This document shows positions 42,740 to 55,389 of a stretch of 64,000 nucleotides of DNA, in pieces. A program made the position numbers and the translations under genes. This stretch comes from Bisporella sp. PMI_857 (taxonomy: Eukaryota > Ascomycota > Leotiomycetes > Helotiales > Helotiaceae): assembly GCA_021307315.1 (NCBI GenBank), contig JAJSPD010000059.1, positions 1 through 64,000 on the forward strand, in the 5' to 3' direction. Each line of letters opens with the position of its first letter. The stretch's first letter is position 1. The notes under the pieces are model-generated. The model saw nothing but the letters and a program-made list of their open reading frames with translations. It was not told the DNA's origin and searched no databases.

Positions 42740-44596
42740 GCCAAAGGCATACTCCGCAGTTGTTTGTGGTGAGAAAGAAAGAGACTGACTGGAAGGATGC
42801 CCCCAAAGAACCAAATGAGCAGTTCAAAAATATTGTAGAGAAACAACTGTTGGATCATTAGAGCGAGGGGTGCATATGGAGGTCAGAGGAGGCATATCTG
42901 TCAAAATAAACAAGTAGTTGTTCGTGACAACTCTCCAACACGGCGCTAATAGACAGGGTTGGCTTTCTATAACAAAAGTGCTGGATGAGCCAGCAGACTT
43001 CGGGGAGGAGCCTTTATTTCTCCTTGAGTTAAGTACCCTTGTATAGTAGAATTCGAAATGGGCTTCAGTTCGGCACACCGATTGGCATTATATTTATATG
43101 TGCACTAGTACTATTGTAGCTGATGACCTGCATCAACTTACTGCCCCTGGCTCTGGGTGTGCACTATAGATTACTGCCTAAGGGTTAGCCAACATCAGCG
43201 TACATCGGCGCATTTAAAAGCTTAGCTTCACGTAAGGAATATGAGATTTTGCCTGAGTATCGGTATTGACGTATAGAATATTCTAGAATATAGCTCTACA
43301 TTGTATCTTCCCTTAGTGATTCCCCCAGATACTTGTTTACTCCCACTAACATTCCCCCAATATCTTAGTATCACCATCGCCTCAAGCGTAAATTTCATTG
43401 ACAAGTTCATGGCCTGCAAAAGTGGCATTTTTAGTAACGTAATTATATTGAAGCAGGATTGGATAGCTAAATTTACTACACACTCCGGTGTGCAGTTTGT
43501 CAGCAGGCCTTAATTTGAAAGAAAATGCCTTAACGACCAACTCATAATAAGACAGGATTATACTGCTAAACTATTGTACCGGTAGCTTACTGGCTAGCTA
43601 TCGCGGCCGTCCAAAAAGGAACTATAAGCAGCTTTGGCTTTTCCAACGATCTATCGATTTACATGATCAGTAGGATGCCTACGACGATTGCAGTTAGCAA
43701 CAAACGCAGACCGTCAAATCGAACAAGCTGTGTCTATGTCAATTTCCTGATTGAAATAGCGAAAGAATCTACATACACTACTTTATCGAGCAAAAAGTTG
43801 CATTAAACAATAAAACGGTAATAAGACCAGACACGGAGCAAGAAACAGTCCTGGAACTTGCTGCCTACTGGAAACACTTTTTTCACCCTAGAACGGAAGA
43901 TTTCTACCGTTAAAAAAAAGTCAAGTCCGAAAATACAAGTGGTGGAGTTTCGGTTACACGGCGCAAAAGTTGATTTCACAAAACGATTCGCTAACACTAG
44001 TGTTAACTGGGCAGTTTTTATCTTATTGCGTAAACTAAAATTTATCATACAAGTAAAGAACTCGGAGTTAAACTTTGATTCAACTACGTATGCACTAGCT
44101 AGCTGTCGACTATTTTCTTACTAAGAAAAATGTTAGAAAAAAACCCTAAATTTTTATCTGCAACTCGACAAATACTTACTAAAGACGCGGCGCAGCTAAA
44201 TACAAAACAGATATTTACTAGGCACTTACCTGTTTGGCGAGGAGTATATAGTTTTATACAGCGCTCTGATCTTGTAACAATTAAGGTCGGTTACAGGCTG
44301 TAAGTGAACCATCAGGGTAACGAAAGCTAGGTGATGGCTAGCCGAAGACTTGCAGCCACAAGCTTGCAGCCACTACAAAGGTGTATAACCTAGACTGTCG
44401 TGGGCTCCGACTGCCAGAATACTATTTAAAAATACCGAAACCTAAACTCAGTAACTCCGTAAGGAAGGAATACAGAACAGTTGGAGAACAAAGGATACAA
44501 AGAAAAGTTCGGACCTTTAGGGAACGGCAAGTTTGAGTTTTCTTCATGAATTAGGAAGCATACTCTTGATATCAACACAACACTATTACAAATGTA
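42740..44596. other. Intergenic stretch
   Basis: Low-complexity and AT-rich sequence with short open frames only; nothing I can name. Confidence 0.35.
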
Positions 44597-44962
44597 TTGT
44601 TGCCCGCACCATCCGGTCAGCAACTTTACCTGGCGTTTTCAGCTAGAGATCCGGCCCTAAACCTGCTTTACACATTTACTCCACCAAGTCACTTCAATGC
44701 TTCTGGCTTTCGAGATGACGCGGTAAAAAAAAAGTACTGTGCTTGGCAGCAATCAAAAGTTAGAAAGCCAATTCTTAAAAAGTATAAAAAGGCATGCGAT
44801 GAAATGATAGAGGTCGGTATAGACCCAGAATTAATCCACCGGGATCGACATCCTGAGTTTTTGATTGAGAGAAAAGTGCTGAGAAGGACCTGACTTAGAT
44901 ATCATAGGTGACATTGGCGAGTGGGTTCAATAGAAGCGAGCTAGGATTAAGCAATACCTAGA
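44597..44962 (+). pseudogene. Relic of a recurrent fungal hypothetical family
   Basis: An open frame without ATG gives FRDDAVKKKYCAWQQSKVRK, KKACDEMIEVGIDPELIHRD and PEFLIERKVLRRT. A one-base shift then continues DIIGDIGEWVQ, a stop at a likely Trp, then KRARIKQYLD. I recall the pattern ACDE...D...PEF...GDIGEWV from many fungal proteins of unknown role near transposons, but I cannot name the family. The shift and stop make it a relic. Confidence 0.45.
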
Positions 44963-45254
44963 TTGAAAAGAAATAGATGTACTTGTATATTGCTATAATT
45001 TGTCAATGCACCATTCCAAAAAGTTATTGAAGCCTTGCTGCGAATTTCTTTATATATATACCTGTAGGAAGTAGGGGTTTACGGATCCACATACGACCCA
45101 CCAGGTCACGTGGTCCGCACAACCCCCATTTTGTAGAATCCAGAGTAGAACCTAATACAACAACAACAATTACCATATCCATCAAAAGCAAAAGCGTGGC
45201 CTATTATATAGAGCTACGCCTTTTGCCCCGTGGAAGGTAAGACACCAATACCAT

Positions 45255-46210
45255 CAATACCGGTTCTGTTTAATGAAACTCTTAGCTCGGCGAAGAACTT
45301 TTCGAAAAGGTCGAAATCCGACAACTACAGTAGCAAAATATACTAGTTTCACACTAGCATCACGACACATCTGCTCAATACGCTTTGTGTGGTAGATAGC
45401 CGCGTTACTTATAACAAGAACCACTCTAGTTCTTGATATATGCCTATGAAAGGAAGGAGCAGCTTCATATAATTCGTAAAGACAGCGCTGTCTGTAAATC
45501 CCTGGGAGACCCGAGCCAAAATAGCGCTATTCTGGATATATGCTGGCAATATCTGATATCGTTGCTTATGCTGGAACCGGGAAACTTGAACTGGAGTCAC
45601 GCCGGGGAGAGCCCACCCCGTCCGCCTAAACCCAATCCGCTTGTCACAGCTAGGTTCACCTACGAAAACATAGTGATATAAACAGAAATCCGATGTCTTA
45701 TGCAAGTACAAGTCTCCCAGATCAGCGCTCCGTGCTTTAGCTATACGGCAAATAGGTTTTCTTGGTCCAACCCTTGGCAACCAGCGCTTTTCCAATACTT
45801 GAGGCGTTACATGCGTCTGAAATTTGCTCCACAGATATTCTACCCTTTCGTATAACATGCCTCAGGGTTATCTAGCAAATACTCATCGCACAGAGCGTCT
45901 AACATCGGAGGCGCAATGGTTCTGGGCCGTCCGACGCCATGGGGCCTCGGTAGCGCCACAAAGACGAACGTTTGGATTTATCGCAAAGACCGAACGCTCA
46001 CTGCAATCTACATCGTCAGCTATCTCAGCAGGAGGACACTTATCAAGGAGCATGCCATGGATCTGCGCATGTATCTGCGCATGTAGCGGCTCTGCAAGAT
46101 TCGGCGCCATTCTGGGTGATGATTTACCTTCATGCAAAGACACTCTCGCTGATGCTGCTCTTGCCAAAAGGACAGGTGGTATACGCCTTAGGCCCGATCG
46201 CATATTCAAC
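45255..46210 (-). pseudogene. IS630/Tc1-like DDE_3 transposase, decayed
   Basis: The minus strand keeps the N-terminal recognition region (LHAQIHGMLLDKCPPAEIAD, then CSERSVFAI), the linker ARSADLGDLYLHKTSDF and the nuclease core (GCDKRIG-like CDKRIGFRRTGWALPGVTPV, then QVSRFQHKQRYQILPAY). The first catalytic Asp is lost (VGEPSC where VDESGC is usual). The second is lost too (VISNAAIYH for VMDNASFHH), and the SPDLNPIEE block is frameshifted. A small tandem duplication (AQIHAQIH) lies near the N-terminus. No terminal repeats are found. Dead copy. Confidence 0.75.
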
Positions 46211-46376
46211 AGAGCCGCAAAGACCTCTTTCCCGGGTCTGCTTTAACTATCCCAGCCGCCTCACCCAGTTGTCTAAGGTTCTCGGAACGTGCTTATATGG
46301 TTGCTCATCGTTGACATAGTGACAATATATAAACTAGTTGGACTATTGCTACCTATAGATATGCTATTTCCTTTAG

Positions 46377-47690
46377 TCACTGATCGATTAGTACGCTAGT
46401 ATTTGCAGTATTAGTTACTGAGGATCGCGTTACAGTAATACCATAAATTTTAGGGAATTTGTGGTCGCGACGGAAAGAAGTAACCCCCCCAATCTCATTG
46501 CTCCTCAATTTCATATAACACCTTCTGCATAGATCCTCGTCTTCACATACTGTGCAAACGAGTAGATCCATGTTGACACCTAACTCGATATCGCATCCAT
46601 CACAAATAGCAATAGGTTCGGATAAATGAAGAGCCAGTTGATGTGCAAAGGCAACTACAGACTTTCCTTCGTCTCCTATCCAGGCAAATACTCGCCCAAT
46701 ATAGTCAAAAAGCGTTAGTCTCGAGCGTCGATGTGTGCTCTGGACCCCATGCCTTTTCGTAGCCTTGCAGTGCCCGCTGATATAATTGTTCCGCCTCGGC
46801 CAGTCTGCTCTGGTCAACGTAAAGGATCCCAAGGTTATTAACTGTATCAAGCGCCAACGTGTGCTCAAGACCCCATGCCTTCTCGTAACCTTGCAGTGCT
46901 GGTTAATACATCTGCTCCGTCTTGAGTGGCTTGCCCTGGCCTGCGTAGAGAAGGCCTAAACATTTTTGATAAGCCAATGCCAAACCATCATTTTGTGGCT
47001 AAATAGTATAATATATTGGAACACCTGACTACATGTTGGAGCAACCGTCGTTGTGTTAACCACGGCTGGACAGCATGCTCGTCTGGGACATGTGACCCTA
47101 CAAACTTCACAGCTACCCTAGCTAGGTCATGATCCCACTCTTGATTTAAAACGTGAATTGTTCGAGAGTGAACGTATCCATAAATGCTCTACCCTCTTGA
47201 CTCAGTCTACTCCTGTGAAGCCATATACCTCTACTAGCCTGTGGTTGCTCAGAATCCGCATCGCGCCGTGGAAGCTTAACTTATTTTCAACAAGCTCTTT
47301 TATCCAGTCTGGGTCCTCGGCATCGCTGTGCCGAAGAAGCTCGAACCAAAGATCCTGGTTTTCAAAGTATGCCCACAACCGAAGAAGCTTAGCAGAAAGA
47401 TGGTTTCGTTGTTCGACTAGGTTAAGTGTTAATAATTTGAAAAAGTTATCGCGGTTTGATCGAGATATGCCCCAGCGGCGGCAAGTGCAAGAGGAAGTCC
47501 ATCTAACTCTTTAGCAAGCTTTATAGCATCAGGATCTAGCATTGAAGTTAGAGTCATAATATTAAATTTAGACCAAACTCACCATTTATCAGCCCTTCAC
47601 GCCCTGATGTATTTGGCAAAGGCTGGGAGCTATCATCTACATTTCCTAGCTTTCGGATGTAGATAGGATGACCGATTCTAATTTGGGAGA
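46377..47690 (-). pseudogene. NB-ARC-TPR NLR relic with a C-terminal ZZ-like zinc finger
   Basis: From the right on the minus strand: IRIGHPIYIRKLGNVDDSSQ and TSGREGL (end of the NB-ARC core); KLAKELDGLPLALAAAGAYL (ARC2 GLPLA motif); a winged-helix-like stretch with WIKELVENKLSFHGAMRILS. Then at least two TPRs of the kinesin light chain type (ALDTVNNLGILYVDQSRLAE, then EQLYQRALQGYEKAWGPEHT). After a frameshift, FDYIGRVFAWIGDEGKSVVA leads to CDGCDIELGVNMDLL-VCTVCEDEDLCRRCY, spaced like a ZZ zinc finger. Stops and at least two frameshifts break it. A ZZ-like tail after TPRs is uncommon and may have been the sensor. Confidence 0.65.
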
Positions 47691-47699
47691 CCTACTTAT

Positions 47700-50502
47700 G
47701 ATTATAACTGAACCTTGATATGATTCAGGGAGATATTGACAGATATTTACTGCGGCGGGATCAGTATTTCCAGATCTGTTGTCACGTGTCCCAAATAACC
47801 CTAGTCAGCAGGGTCCGTGCCGCCCGGCGCCGACTTTCGCTGATATCTACATGTCCACTGATCTTTCAAGCAGTAATTTACATGTCTACACCCAGAGCCT
47901 GCGAAGGAAGCTAATGCAGGTCATCAGCCATAATAGTACTAGTGCAATGAGAGGTTCTGGCCGAACAATCAAATCATTAAGTGTTCCGAACTGAAGCCGA
48001 TTTCAAATTCTACCGTAGAGGCGCACCTCCGTCTTAACTAGCGACGCTTCTGAGCCGCCGCTAGGGTTACACATATTGCACGTGAATCTTTCTCTGCGGT
48101 GCCAATGTTTGTTTGAAGCAAGCAATTGATCGACTGAGCCAGCCGAGAGCTTTAGCGGAGCTCCAGATGTTTATCCCTTCCCAACTTCACCAGATTGTTG
48201 GGTTAAACTAGGAAACTTTGGCTCTGCGCATTAATTTGCCGGATACAGAAAACGCTTTGTGTGAACAACTGGGGAAACTCTTTGCCCTGATCGGGATAAA
48301 GTGCTACAACAATGGTTTACGCATTAAAATGGCCAATGTACAGTATACGAGTCTTGCCGATTCTTGGTTTATCGTCTTTTTGGGTGGTGGGAGTTGGTCG
48401 GGCCAGCGATTCTATGGCCCTTCCAAGAGACTTGCATTCTTACAGTATTTTTCTCTTAAGCAGAACACAGGCGCGCCGACATTAGCTGGTGCTTCTGTGC
48501 ATTCAAGACCCGGAGTCTTAGTCACATATTCTGGGACCTCAATATCGTGACTGCGCTACGATGATCTCGTGTTAATTGGTCGTGAGAGGCGGGCGATGTG
48601 AGAGCTGATTTGCACCACGAGGAAGCAGGCACGACCAAATGGGGATTAATAAAGTAGCACAAATGGTCAGACTCCTGGCTCCTTTCATGCGCATGCAATT
48701 ATTTCTGCGGCTTTTGTCTTATTAAGAGCAAGGGGTTCCTCCGCTATTCGTTTAATGGCCCTCATGGTATCTAACCGATTTGATATATGGCTTCGCAGAT
48801 TGCTAATGGCTTTTCGTGAATGTTGGTGGCTTTTAAATCTCGATTCACAGGCGTCTCCTTCCTAGCTAAAAGCCCCCAGAACGGCCTAACACTATAGTAA
48901 AGTTTGTAAGACAACGTCAAAGTTCTCAGATGGTCTAGTCTATTGGTCCTCAACGGCTGCATTTGCTTTGAACCGGGAGTAACTTACTCTTGACTTTCGG
49001 TTCAGATTGTCAAAAGTTTCGCAACCACTAATGGCGTTTTGTGGCTGCTTTTGATAGGTCTTGGCGGTTCTTCCAGGTATCGATGGCTTTTGATTTCGTG
49101 CCCTAAGATCCTGGAGGTATCAGATATATCTTGGTCCTCGATTGCTATGAATTAGTCCAATAGTTGGCATGACCTGACACACTGTCCAGCTCCTTCGCTA
49201 AGTCCAGGTCAATCAATCTTCCTTTCATATCTTCTGCGTATGCATACTCTGTGAAGGTGATATTGTATTCGGCAACATCGCGGTGAAGAATCTCCCAATT
49301 CTCAAGCAGCGACCAGTGATTCAATGGAGTTCACGATCTAGTTGCGCCAAAGGGATAATGATCATCCCCTCAACCTTGACCTTTCTGGGAAAATGCCGGT
49401 CGCACCTAACGTGATCGGCAGGGCTTCTGCACTGACTCCCACATCGAAGCATTATCGAAGACGCTGTGAGAGAAGCCTTTTCTGCAGCCGCAAGGGGCTG
49501 CCAATTTTGATTTCATAACGGGGGGCTGATTCGCTAACTGCGGCGTATTTCAGAAATTCAGGGACTACAAAGACAACGATGTTGGGTAGAGCTCACCCTG
49601 AACTGATTAGTGAAGCCTGGCGCCATTAACTTTCTCAGATATCAGAAAAGGCCTTGTGCGAGGGGGAACCCCTGTCCCGAACGGGTCAAAATGCCGCACC
49701 GAGAATTGTTCGCGCATACAACTAGCAAATATAAATGACCCTTTGACAAAATTGCTTTTAATCCCTCTTTCGCATGTGAATTAAACGGGCCAGTGGTTTC
49801 GAAGCCCCCTACCGAGAGACTTGCAGGTTTCTATTCGACGGGAGCAGGCAGCCAACAATCTTGCCGCGTATCCCATCGAAATATAACATAAAGATCGTCA
49901 TCTGCTAGTAGTATACTTGTGCAGATCCGGCTCTCACGCCCAAGTCCATGCCTGATTAAAGTCTGCCAGTGGATATTTGACAAAGTTCGATGTAATAAGG
50001 GAACCACCCATACTCGGATCACCCCACACCAGGATTATTTAAGGATGGTCTGGGGTGCATGCCAAGTCTAGGGCGACATCCCTCGACTGACTCGGAGGTT
50101 CCCAGCGTGTCGGTAAAGTCCAATGCTACTCCACCAGCGCACTTGCTCAATTTTCCCCAGTAGTCTGCGCCATGTCTAAGTTGAGACGGATCGAGTTTAT
50201 AGCAGAGATGGTAAGGACCACAAAAGATCCCTCCAGAGAAAAAGGGTATTTTGGAGAATCAAAGGAGGGTATACTTGTGGTTGTATTGCATGAAGGTTCT
50301 CCCCCCCCCCCCCAAAGCAAAAGCTAAATACAGATAAACCTTAAAGGCGTGGTTTACCCCACTTTGACCAAATCTCAGCCGTATCCGCCACTGTTAGGTC
50401 CAAAGAGCTGGCGGCCTGACACTCAATTCCAATTTCATTATTTACTTGCCATATTCTACATATCGAGAAGTCTTTCTGATACTACCGTCTTGGCCGTTAT
50501 CT
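47700..50502. other. Gene-poor stretch
   Basis: No gene I can support. An open frame at 48218-48550 has no ATG and no domain. A run of 13 or so C lies near 50301. Confidence 0.35.
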
Positions 50503-51350
50503 CTACGCTTGAAACTTTTCCTGTCCAACTTTTACAGCGAGTTCGATACCCTCGACTAGCTCGTGCGGCATACTCAGGAATGGCGAGTGAGACGAAGCAA
50601 TGCGGAAGGTCGTGATATCGCTTCCCATCAAGCTCGCCATGCCTTCCTGAACCACCGGAGGAATAGCCCGATCGTTGTCGCAAAAGATATACATGCAGGG
50701 CATATAGTTCCAGGGCTCATAGGTAGACTTCCCCGAGAAGACAGCAGTCGGCGTATGCTTGAGTTGCGCAATCCATTTCTGCTGGTCGGCTGTCGAAAGG
50801 TCGTGGTAGAAGATGTCTGCCCCATCTTCTGCGGCGCGGCAGTAATCGCCCTACAAATAAAGATGATCAAATTAGACAACGGATCCAGAGTTTAAGGACT
50901 TTGCTTTGATGGTCACCATACGCTAACTTTCATCCAAGGAAGCCAGTTCCCTCCAAGCGCGTCCAGTAGACTCGTATCTTTCGGGAGCACAAAGGCGGTC
51001 ATATAGATTAACATTATCACTCCCCCCTTCTTTCCAGCACTCGCCCTTTGGGCGAACCCGGCGTCCTCGACGGCGCAAGATCCAACAACGCCACCATACG
51101 AGTGCGTAACAACAACGATTCTCTTGCCTTCATCAGCCAGTGTCTCTAGAGTCGCTCGCAAATTGGCAGTGTCATCGGATAGGTTCTTTGTGGGTGGCTC
51201 TGCCCCGATGGAAGGGTGAGCAACTGCTTCGGTTGGGTATCCTAAGGCCTTGAGTTGCTCCCGAACGGTGTCGAACCCTGCAGGAAGATGCCAGGCGCCT
51301 GGCACAAAGAGGATAGTGGGTTTTTCCGACGAAACGGTTCCGGCCTCCAT
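50503..51350 (-). CDS. Alpha/beta hydrolase (AB_hydrolase_6 type), about 256 aa
   Basis: Exons 51350-50928 and 50850-50503; 77-nt intron (GTTAGC, CTAAT branch, TGTAG), phase 0, joining LPWMK to GDYCRAAEDGADIFYHDLS. The start is the ATG at 51350 (MEAGTVSSEKPTILFVPGAW); the frame is open further upstream but has no earlier ATG. The oxyanion region is FVPGAWH, nucleophile Ser in VVTHSYGGVVG, acid in FCDNDRAIPP and His in SSHSPFLS. Fungal relatives are esterase-like hydrolases, some in secondary metabolism. The substrate is unknown. All triad residues are present and the length is normal. Confidence 0.88.
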
Positions 51351-51578
51351 TGGGGATATATGTTGTGTTTCAGAAGAAGTTAGCGGAGAGGGTTGTTTAT
51401 TCGAAGACGAAAGAGACAGAAACCAAGACAATTTACTACTCTTGTTATTTGTATGTGACCGGGGGCATTAACCTAGTGTTCACTCCTCAGGTGCAGAGTG
51501 CCACGGAAGTTCCCTACCAAAGTCTTTTGCGCCAAGCTATTAGCGGCGCGCCAAACAGTGTTTGTCTGATTTGGAGTA

Positions 51579-53764
51579 ACCGATATCCCGTGACAAAGCA
51601 CGCCCCGCATCAAAGCACACCAAAACCATCAAAATTTTGAATAACAAATTAATTAATAGTAAATCAACCATGCACTCAATTGTATTGAAAATAGGCTCAT
51701 TTAAAGCGCAACAATTTGATCTATCATTAAGGAAATATTTACTATTGTATGTAGCGTGCTGGGGTTTTGATTGCTCTTCCTGACCGATTTTGTCGGACTA
51801 CTACCGGTGTAACTAGCTCGACCTCTATAGCTTGATTCAATGATTTCCAGCGTGGTTTAGTAATCGAGAATGCTTTAATAGGTTCTTTCGGAAGTTTTAG
51901 AACCTTCCGAGGAGTCACTATAGGTATATTGGCTGTAGGAAGTGACTTCGTATTTGGTGATTTTGCTGAACCGAGATTTTGACTAGCATTCTCTAAACGT
52001 AATTGATTCTCAACAAGTTTAGCAAGCTTCTCTTCTGCTTTTTGCTCTCGAATAGCTTTATTAGTACGAGCTTTGAGCTTTTTATCCAGTTTAGCTTGCT
52101 CAGCGAGTTGATTCTCTTGTTGTTTTTGATCCTGGAAAATCAACGCTTTAGCCACTTTGGCAGGTGAGTATAGAATGGTTCCAGTACTAGGCTCTCCACT
52201 TAAATCAAGCTTTCCTTTCCTTTTGCGCTTTTCCTTTTCAAGGATAATTGCTTGCTGAAGGCCTTTATTGATGTGTTCTGCAATTTCAGCTCGAGTAATG
52301 CAGATATCTATTCCTTTCAACAGCTTTTGAGTGAAGTTCTCACCAAAACCTTGTTTCCGAGCTAGGCAAGCCGCACGTAAAGATCTAACGTTTGTAGGAG
52401 TTCTAATAGAAGTCGAATGCCTTTCAGAAGCACGTGCTATTGGCCGACGAACTATAGAAAGCAAATACTCTTCGTTGATTGGCCAGATTCCAGGTTTGGC
52501 AAAAGCATGACGTATGGTTTTTTCAGTAAATACTTCATTGAAAGCAGTTTCGAAAATCCTGAAAAACAAGCTTTTTGTCATAGTAAGAAGACCTGCGCTT
52601 TGTGAAAGCTGAATATCAAGCTGTATAGAATAACTAGTAGCTAATGGGCCAAACATGCCAATATCGAGAGGCTGCAATTTGTGTGTTGAGTGAGGTGGTA
52701 GAATCAATATGATAATACGGTTTTGACTAGCCCACTGTATAAAAGCCCAATTCACATGACTAGCGTGCCCATCTACTATTAGTAATCGGGTTTCTCGAGA
52801 GCTGATTGGCTTAGTATGTCTGTCGAATATTTTTTGTAGCCATAATAGGCCCATTTCGTTGCTACTCCACCCATTCTCTGTAGAGCTGAAATAGGTATTA
52901 GAATCCTTATTAACATGTGACAGCCAGCTAGCTTGAAGCTCGTGATTTGATCCTTTATAAATCAATAAGGGTGGAACTGATTGGCCAGCCGCTGATATAC
53001 AAGCTATACACGTAACAAATTCCCTGTTGCCATCTTGTCGATTTCGTACCCCTTGTAGTTTATTTGAAGCTTCAACTGTTATAATACGTTTTGCTGTTTG
53101 CCCTATGCCTATCAAGAAGCCTTTCTCATCAACATTCCATATATTTTCAGGCTTAATTTGATGTTTTGTGGTTGCGTGGTGCATCTATAGTAAAGCAACA
53201 ATTAGCAATTTTATTTCAACAAAAAATAATAAAAAATCAACCACAAATTAAATTGACTTACATGGCTGTAGAATAGCTTAAATAAAGGCTCATATTCAGA
53301 GGCTGCTCTTAAATTGTCGATATTTCGTATATAAGCCGATTTAAGTTGATCTTTGTAACGAGCTACAAATTGGCCAACCCAGTTCTTTCCTACCGAAGCT
53401 CCTCGTATCTCTTCTGCAAGGTTCTTAACAATTTTGCTTGTTGGAGGCATATTTCTCATGCTTAAATAATTGATTCTATCAATTAAAAGCTTCTCTTGAA
53501 CGTCGGTAAGGCATTGTCGGCCATACGAGTCGGCGGTTTGCTTGTGTAGCGTAATTCCTTGTCTTCGTCTGTCAATCGCCGATCTCGAAACCTTGAACTC
53601 TGCCGCTGCATGGGATGAATATTTGAACTCTCCTCTTTCGATTGCTTCAATCGCTTTTGTAATCCGATCAGATTTGCTATATTTATCCATGATTGAAGCT
53701 AGGTTGTTAGCATTTTGAAGTGGGGTGTTTTGATGCGGGGTGTGCTTTGTCACGGGATATCGGT
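51579..53764 (-). mobile_element. Complete pogo-type DNA transposon, 2186 bp
   Basis: Inverted repeats start ACCGATATCCCGTGACAAAG at both ends and stay alike for about 45 bases. TA duplicates flank it (51577-51578 and 53765-53766). One spliced transposase gene fills the interior. Confidence 0.9.
51742..53690 (-). CDS. Pogo/Fot1-like transposase, about 623 aa, one intron
   Basis: Exons 53690-53262 and 53184-51742; intron of 77 nt (GTAAGT, GCTAAT, CTATAG). ATG 53690 (MDKYSKSDRITKAIEAIERG). The N-terminal psq-type helix-turn-helix (YSSHAAAEFKVSRSAIDRRR) and CENP-B-type second domain (LTDVQEKLLIDRINYLSMRN, then VGQFVARYKDQL) bind the ends. The DDE_1 nuclease has Asp in NVDEKGF, Asp in LLIVDGHASH and Asp in HKLQPLDIGMFGPL (DDD type). 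It has a Lys/Glu-rich C-terminal tail. No stop or frameshift, so it is probably young and possibly functional. Confidence 0.92.
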
Positions 53765-53766
53765 TA

Positions 53767-54319
53767 TATCATAGTCTGGGAAAACTGTTCGTGCGCCTGT
53801 CTGTGGCGATATTAGCGAGGCAGCCTTGTCCTTTATAAAGTAGAATAGCGCATATTGCCGCGCACTTATTGCTGTGCACATGGCCAGTGCTGGCCTCTGA
53901 TTCAGGGTTATTTCGCTCAGGGGGGTCCGCTCAGGGTTCGCATAGTGCGTCGCTAAAAGCGCGAATGCGGGGTTGGGAGTCAAGTAACAGGCCGTGCCGG
54001 GTTTACTGATACTCCGAACATATCGTCGTGGGATTCATACCCAGCCAATTGTGTGCAAGGGACAAGGGACTGAGCTACGCAAAATGCAATTTCGGTGATC
54101 TTTACAAAGGCGATATTACTTTGGCCGCCTGCGCACGTTTCTTTTTCCCGCCAATTCCAGAGACAACCCATATGCTTTTGGGGCATCGTCTTGGGGTTCG
54201 ATCCGGTTAGCCGATCCGTTCGCTTTGTGATGGCGTAAGACACCCCCACTACAACCTGATAACAAAACCATAATTATTTAACCCCAAAATCTTAAATTAA
54301 CCAAAACCCATCGGAATCT
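53767..54319. other. Sequence flanking the pogo element
   Basis: Minus-strand open frames at 53750-53983 and 53980-54249 have protein-like composition but no recognised family, and they lead into the pogo insertion without a matching continuation on the other side. Left as unexplained. Confidence 0.3.
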
Positions 54320-54875
54320 TCATCTCCGGAAGCATCTATTACAATGGAACCAGTACGCGCAGTTTCATCAAAGCTGTAGATATCTGCGTTGTTGATTCCA
54401 TATTTCGCAATTGTGTTGCGCACAAGCTCAAACCAGCTACGAATGATCTCTGGGTCTTCGCATTTAGCTTTTTGATAATAGTATTTCTTCCGGAAAACCT
54501 GTTCGAAGCTCTGGATGGCGATTGACAAAGTTGAAACCCCAGCGTGGTCCGGAGCATACCTGGACGCGTGTCTCGAGGATTCGATTAGCTATATCTCCTA
54601 CATCACACACTCGAGGAGTAAACCCTTTGGCACTTAAGTTAAGGATATATTGAACAAGAACTCGTTCTTTTACATCGGCCAATTTTCGTGAATTTGGCTG
54701 ACATATCACGTCGTGGCTGAATACCGCGTTTTCGGCGGCACAGCTTTTGGTAGTCAACGGAATAGATATTTCCTGCAGCTCGAGCACTTAACTTTGGGTC
54801 ACGTTGCATAGCCTTAAAATCTAATACGATTTGATTTTCATCCTTTTTTTGAGAGGCATGTTGCGTTGTTATAAG
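54320..54875 (-). pseudogene. Second pogo-like transposase, N-terminal relic
   Basis: Three minus-strand frames must be combined: NQIVLDFKAMQRDPKLSARA (psq helix-turn-helix), then LADVKERVLVQYILNLSAKG and GPRWGFNFVNRHPEL (CENP-B-type domain), then YYYQKAKCEDPEIIRSWFEL and TIAKYGINNADIYSFDET, which ends at the first catalytic Asp. The rest of the nuclease is missing. It is a different family from the intact element at 51579. At least two frameshifts; dead. Confidence 0.75.
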
Positions 54876-55389
54876 AAAGGTGTTTTGACAGAAAAGATGC
54901 AGGTAGCGTGGTGGGGTGTGTCTTTCACTTTGTTGTGTCTTTCGCTGTGCAACTACGTTAGTATGATATGAGAAAAGATTGCCAATAATGATCGGCGTAC
55001 GCATGCGAAATAACAGTATTATATTACATAGTGCATAGTACAAAAATTTTAGGGTCGATATATACCGTGATAATACTATTGAGAACAAACACTAAACTGA
55101 GATGTCATCCATTTTCAAAACTACCAGCCGGGGAAGGTCACCACGTCTGCGCCGACACTAAGTGCAAGTTAACCTATCTACGCAATCATCTAGGTGACGA
55201 AGACTCAATTTAAAGCCATTATTAGTCTCCGCGTTTTACACATGGTCAGCATGAATATGTCCATGGCCAGAGTTGTCATCGCCAGCTCTTGCGCTGCTGA
55301 CTTCCATTGCAACGCATCATCCCAGTGTAGCTTTTGATGCTCTTCAAAGCCGCGACGGACCACTTCTTCCGGTGGTTCACGTGATTATA

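Noticed and set aside
44597..44893. Functional small protein
   Set aside because: No ATG; homologous sequence continues past the stop in another frame, so it is a relic.
48218..48550. 110-codon open frame
   Set aside because: Begins at TTG, no domain, no neighbouring exon; likely chance.
54195..54204. tRNA B-box-like GGTTCGATCC
   Set aside because: No A box, acceptor stem or anticodon arm upstream; chance match.
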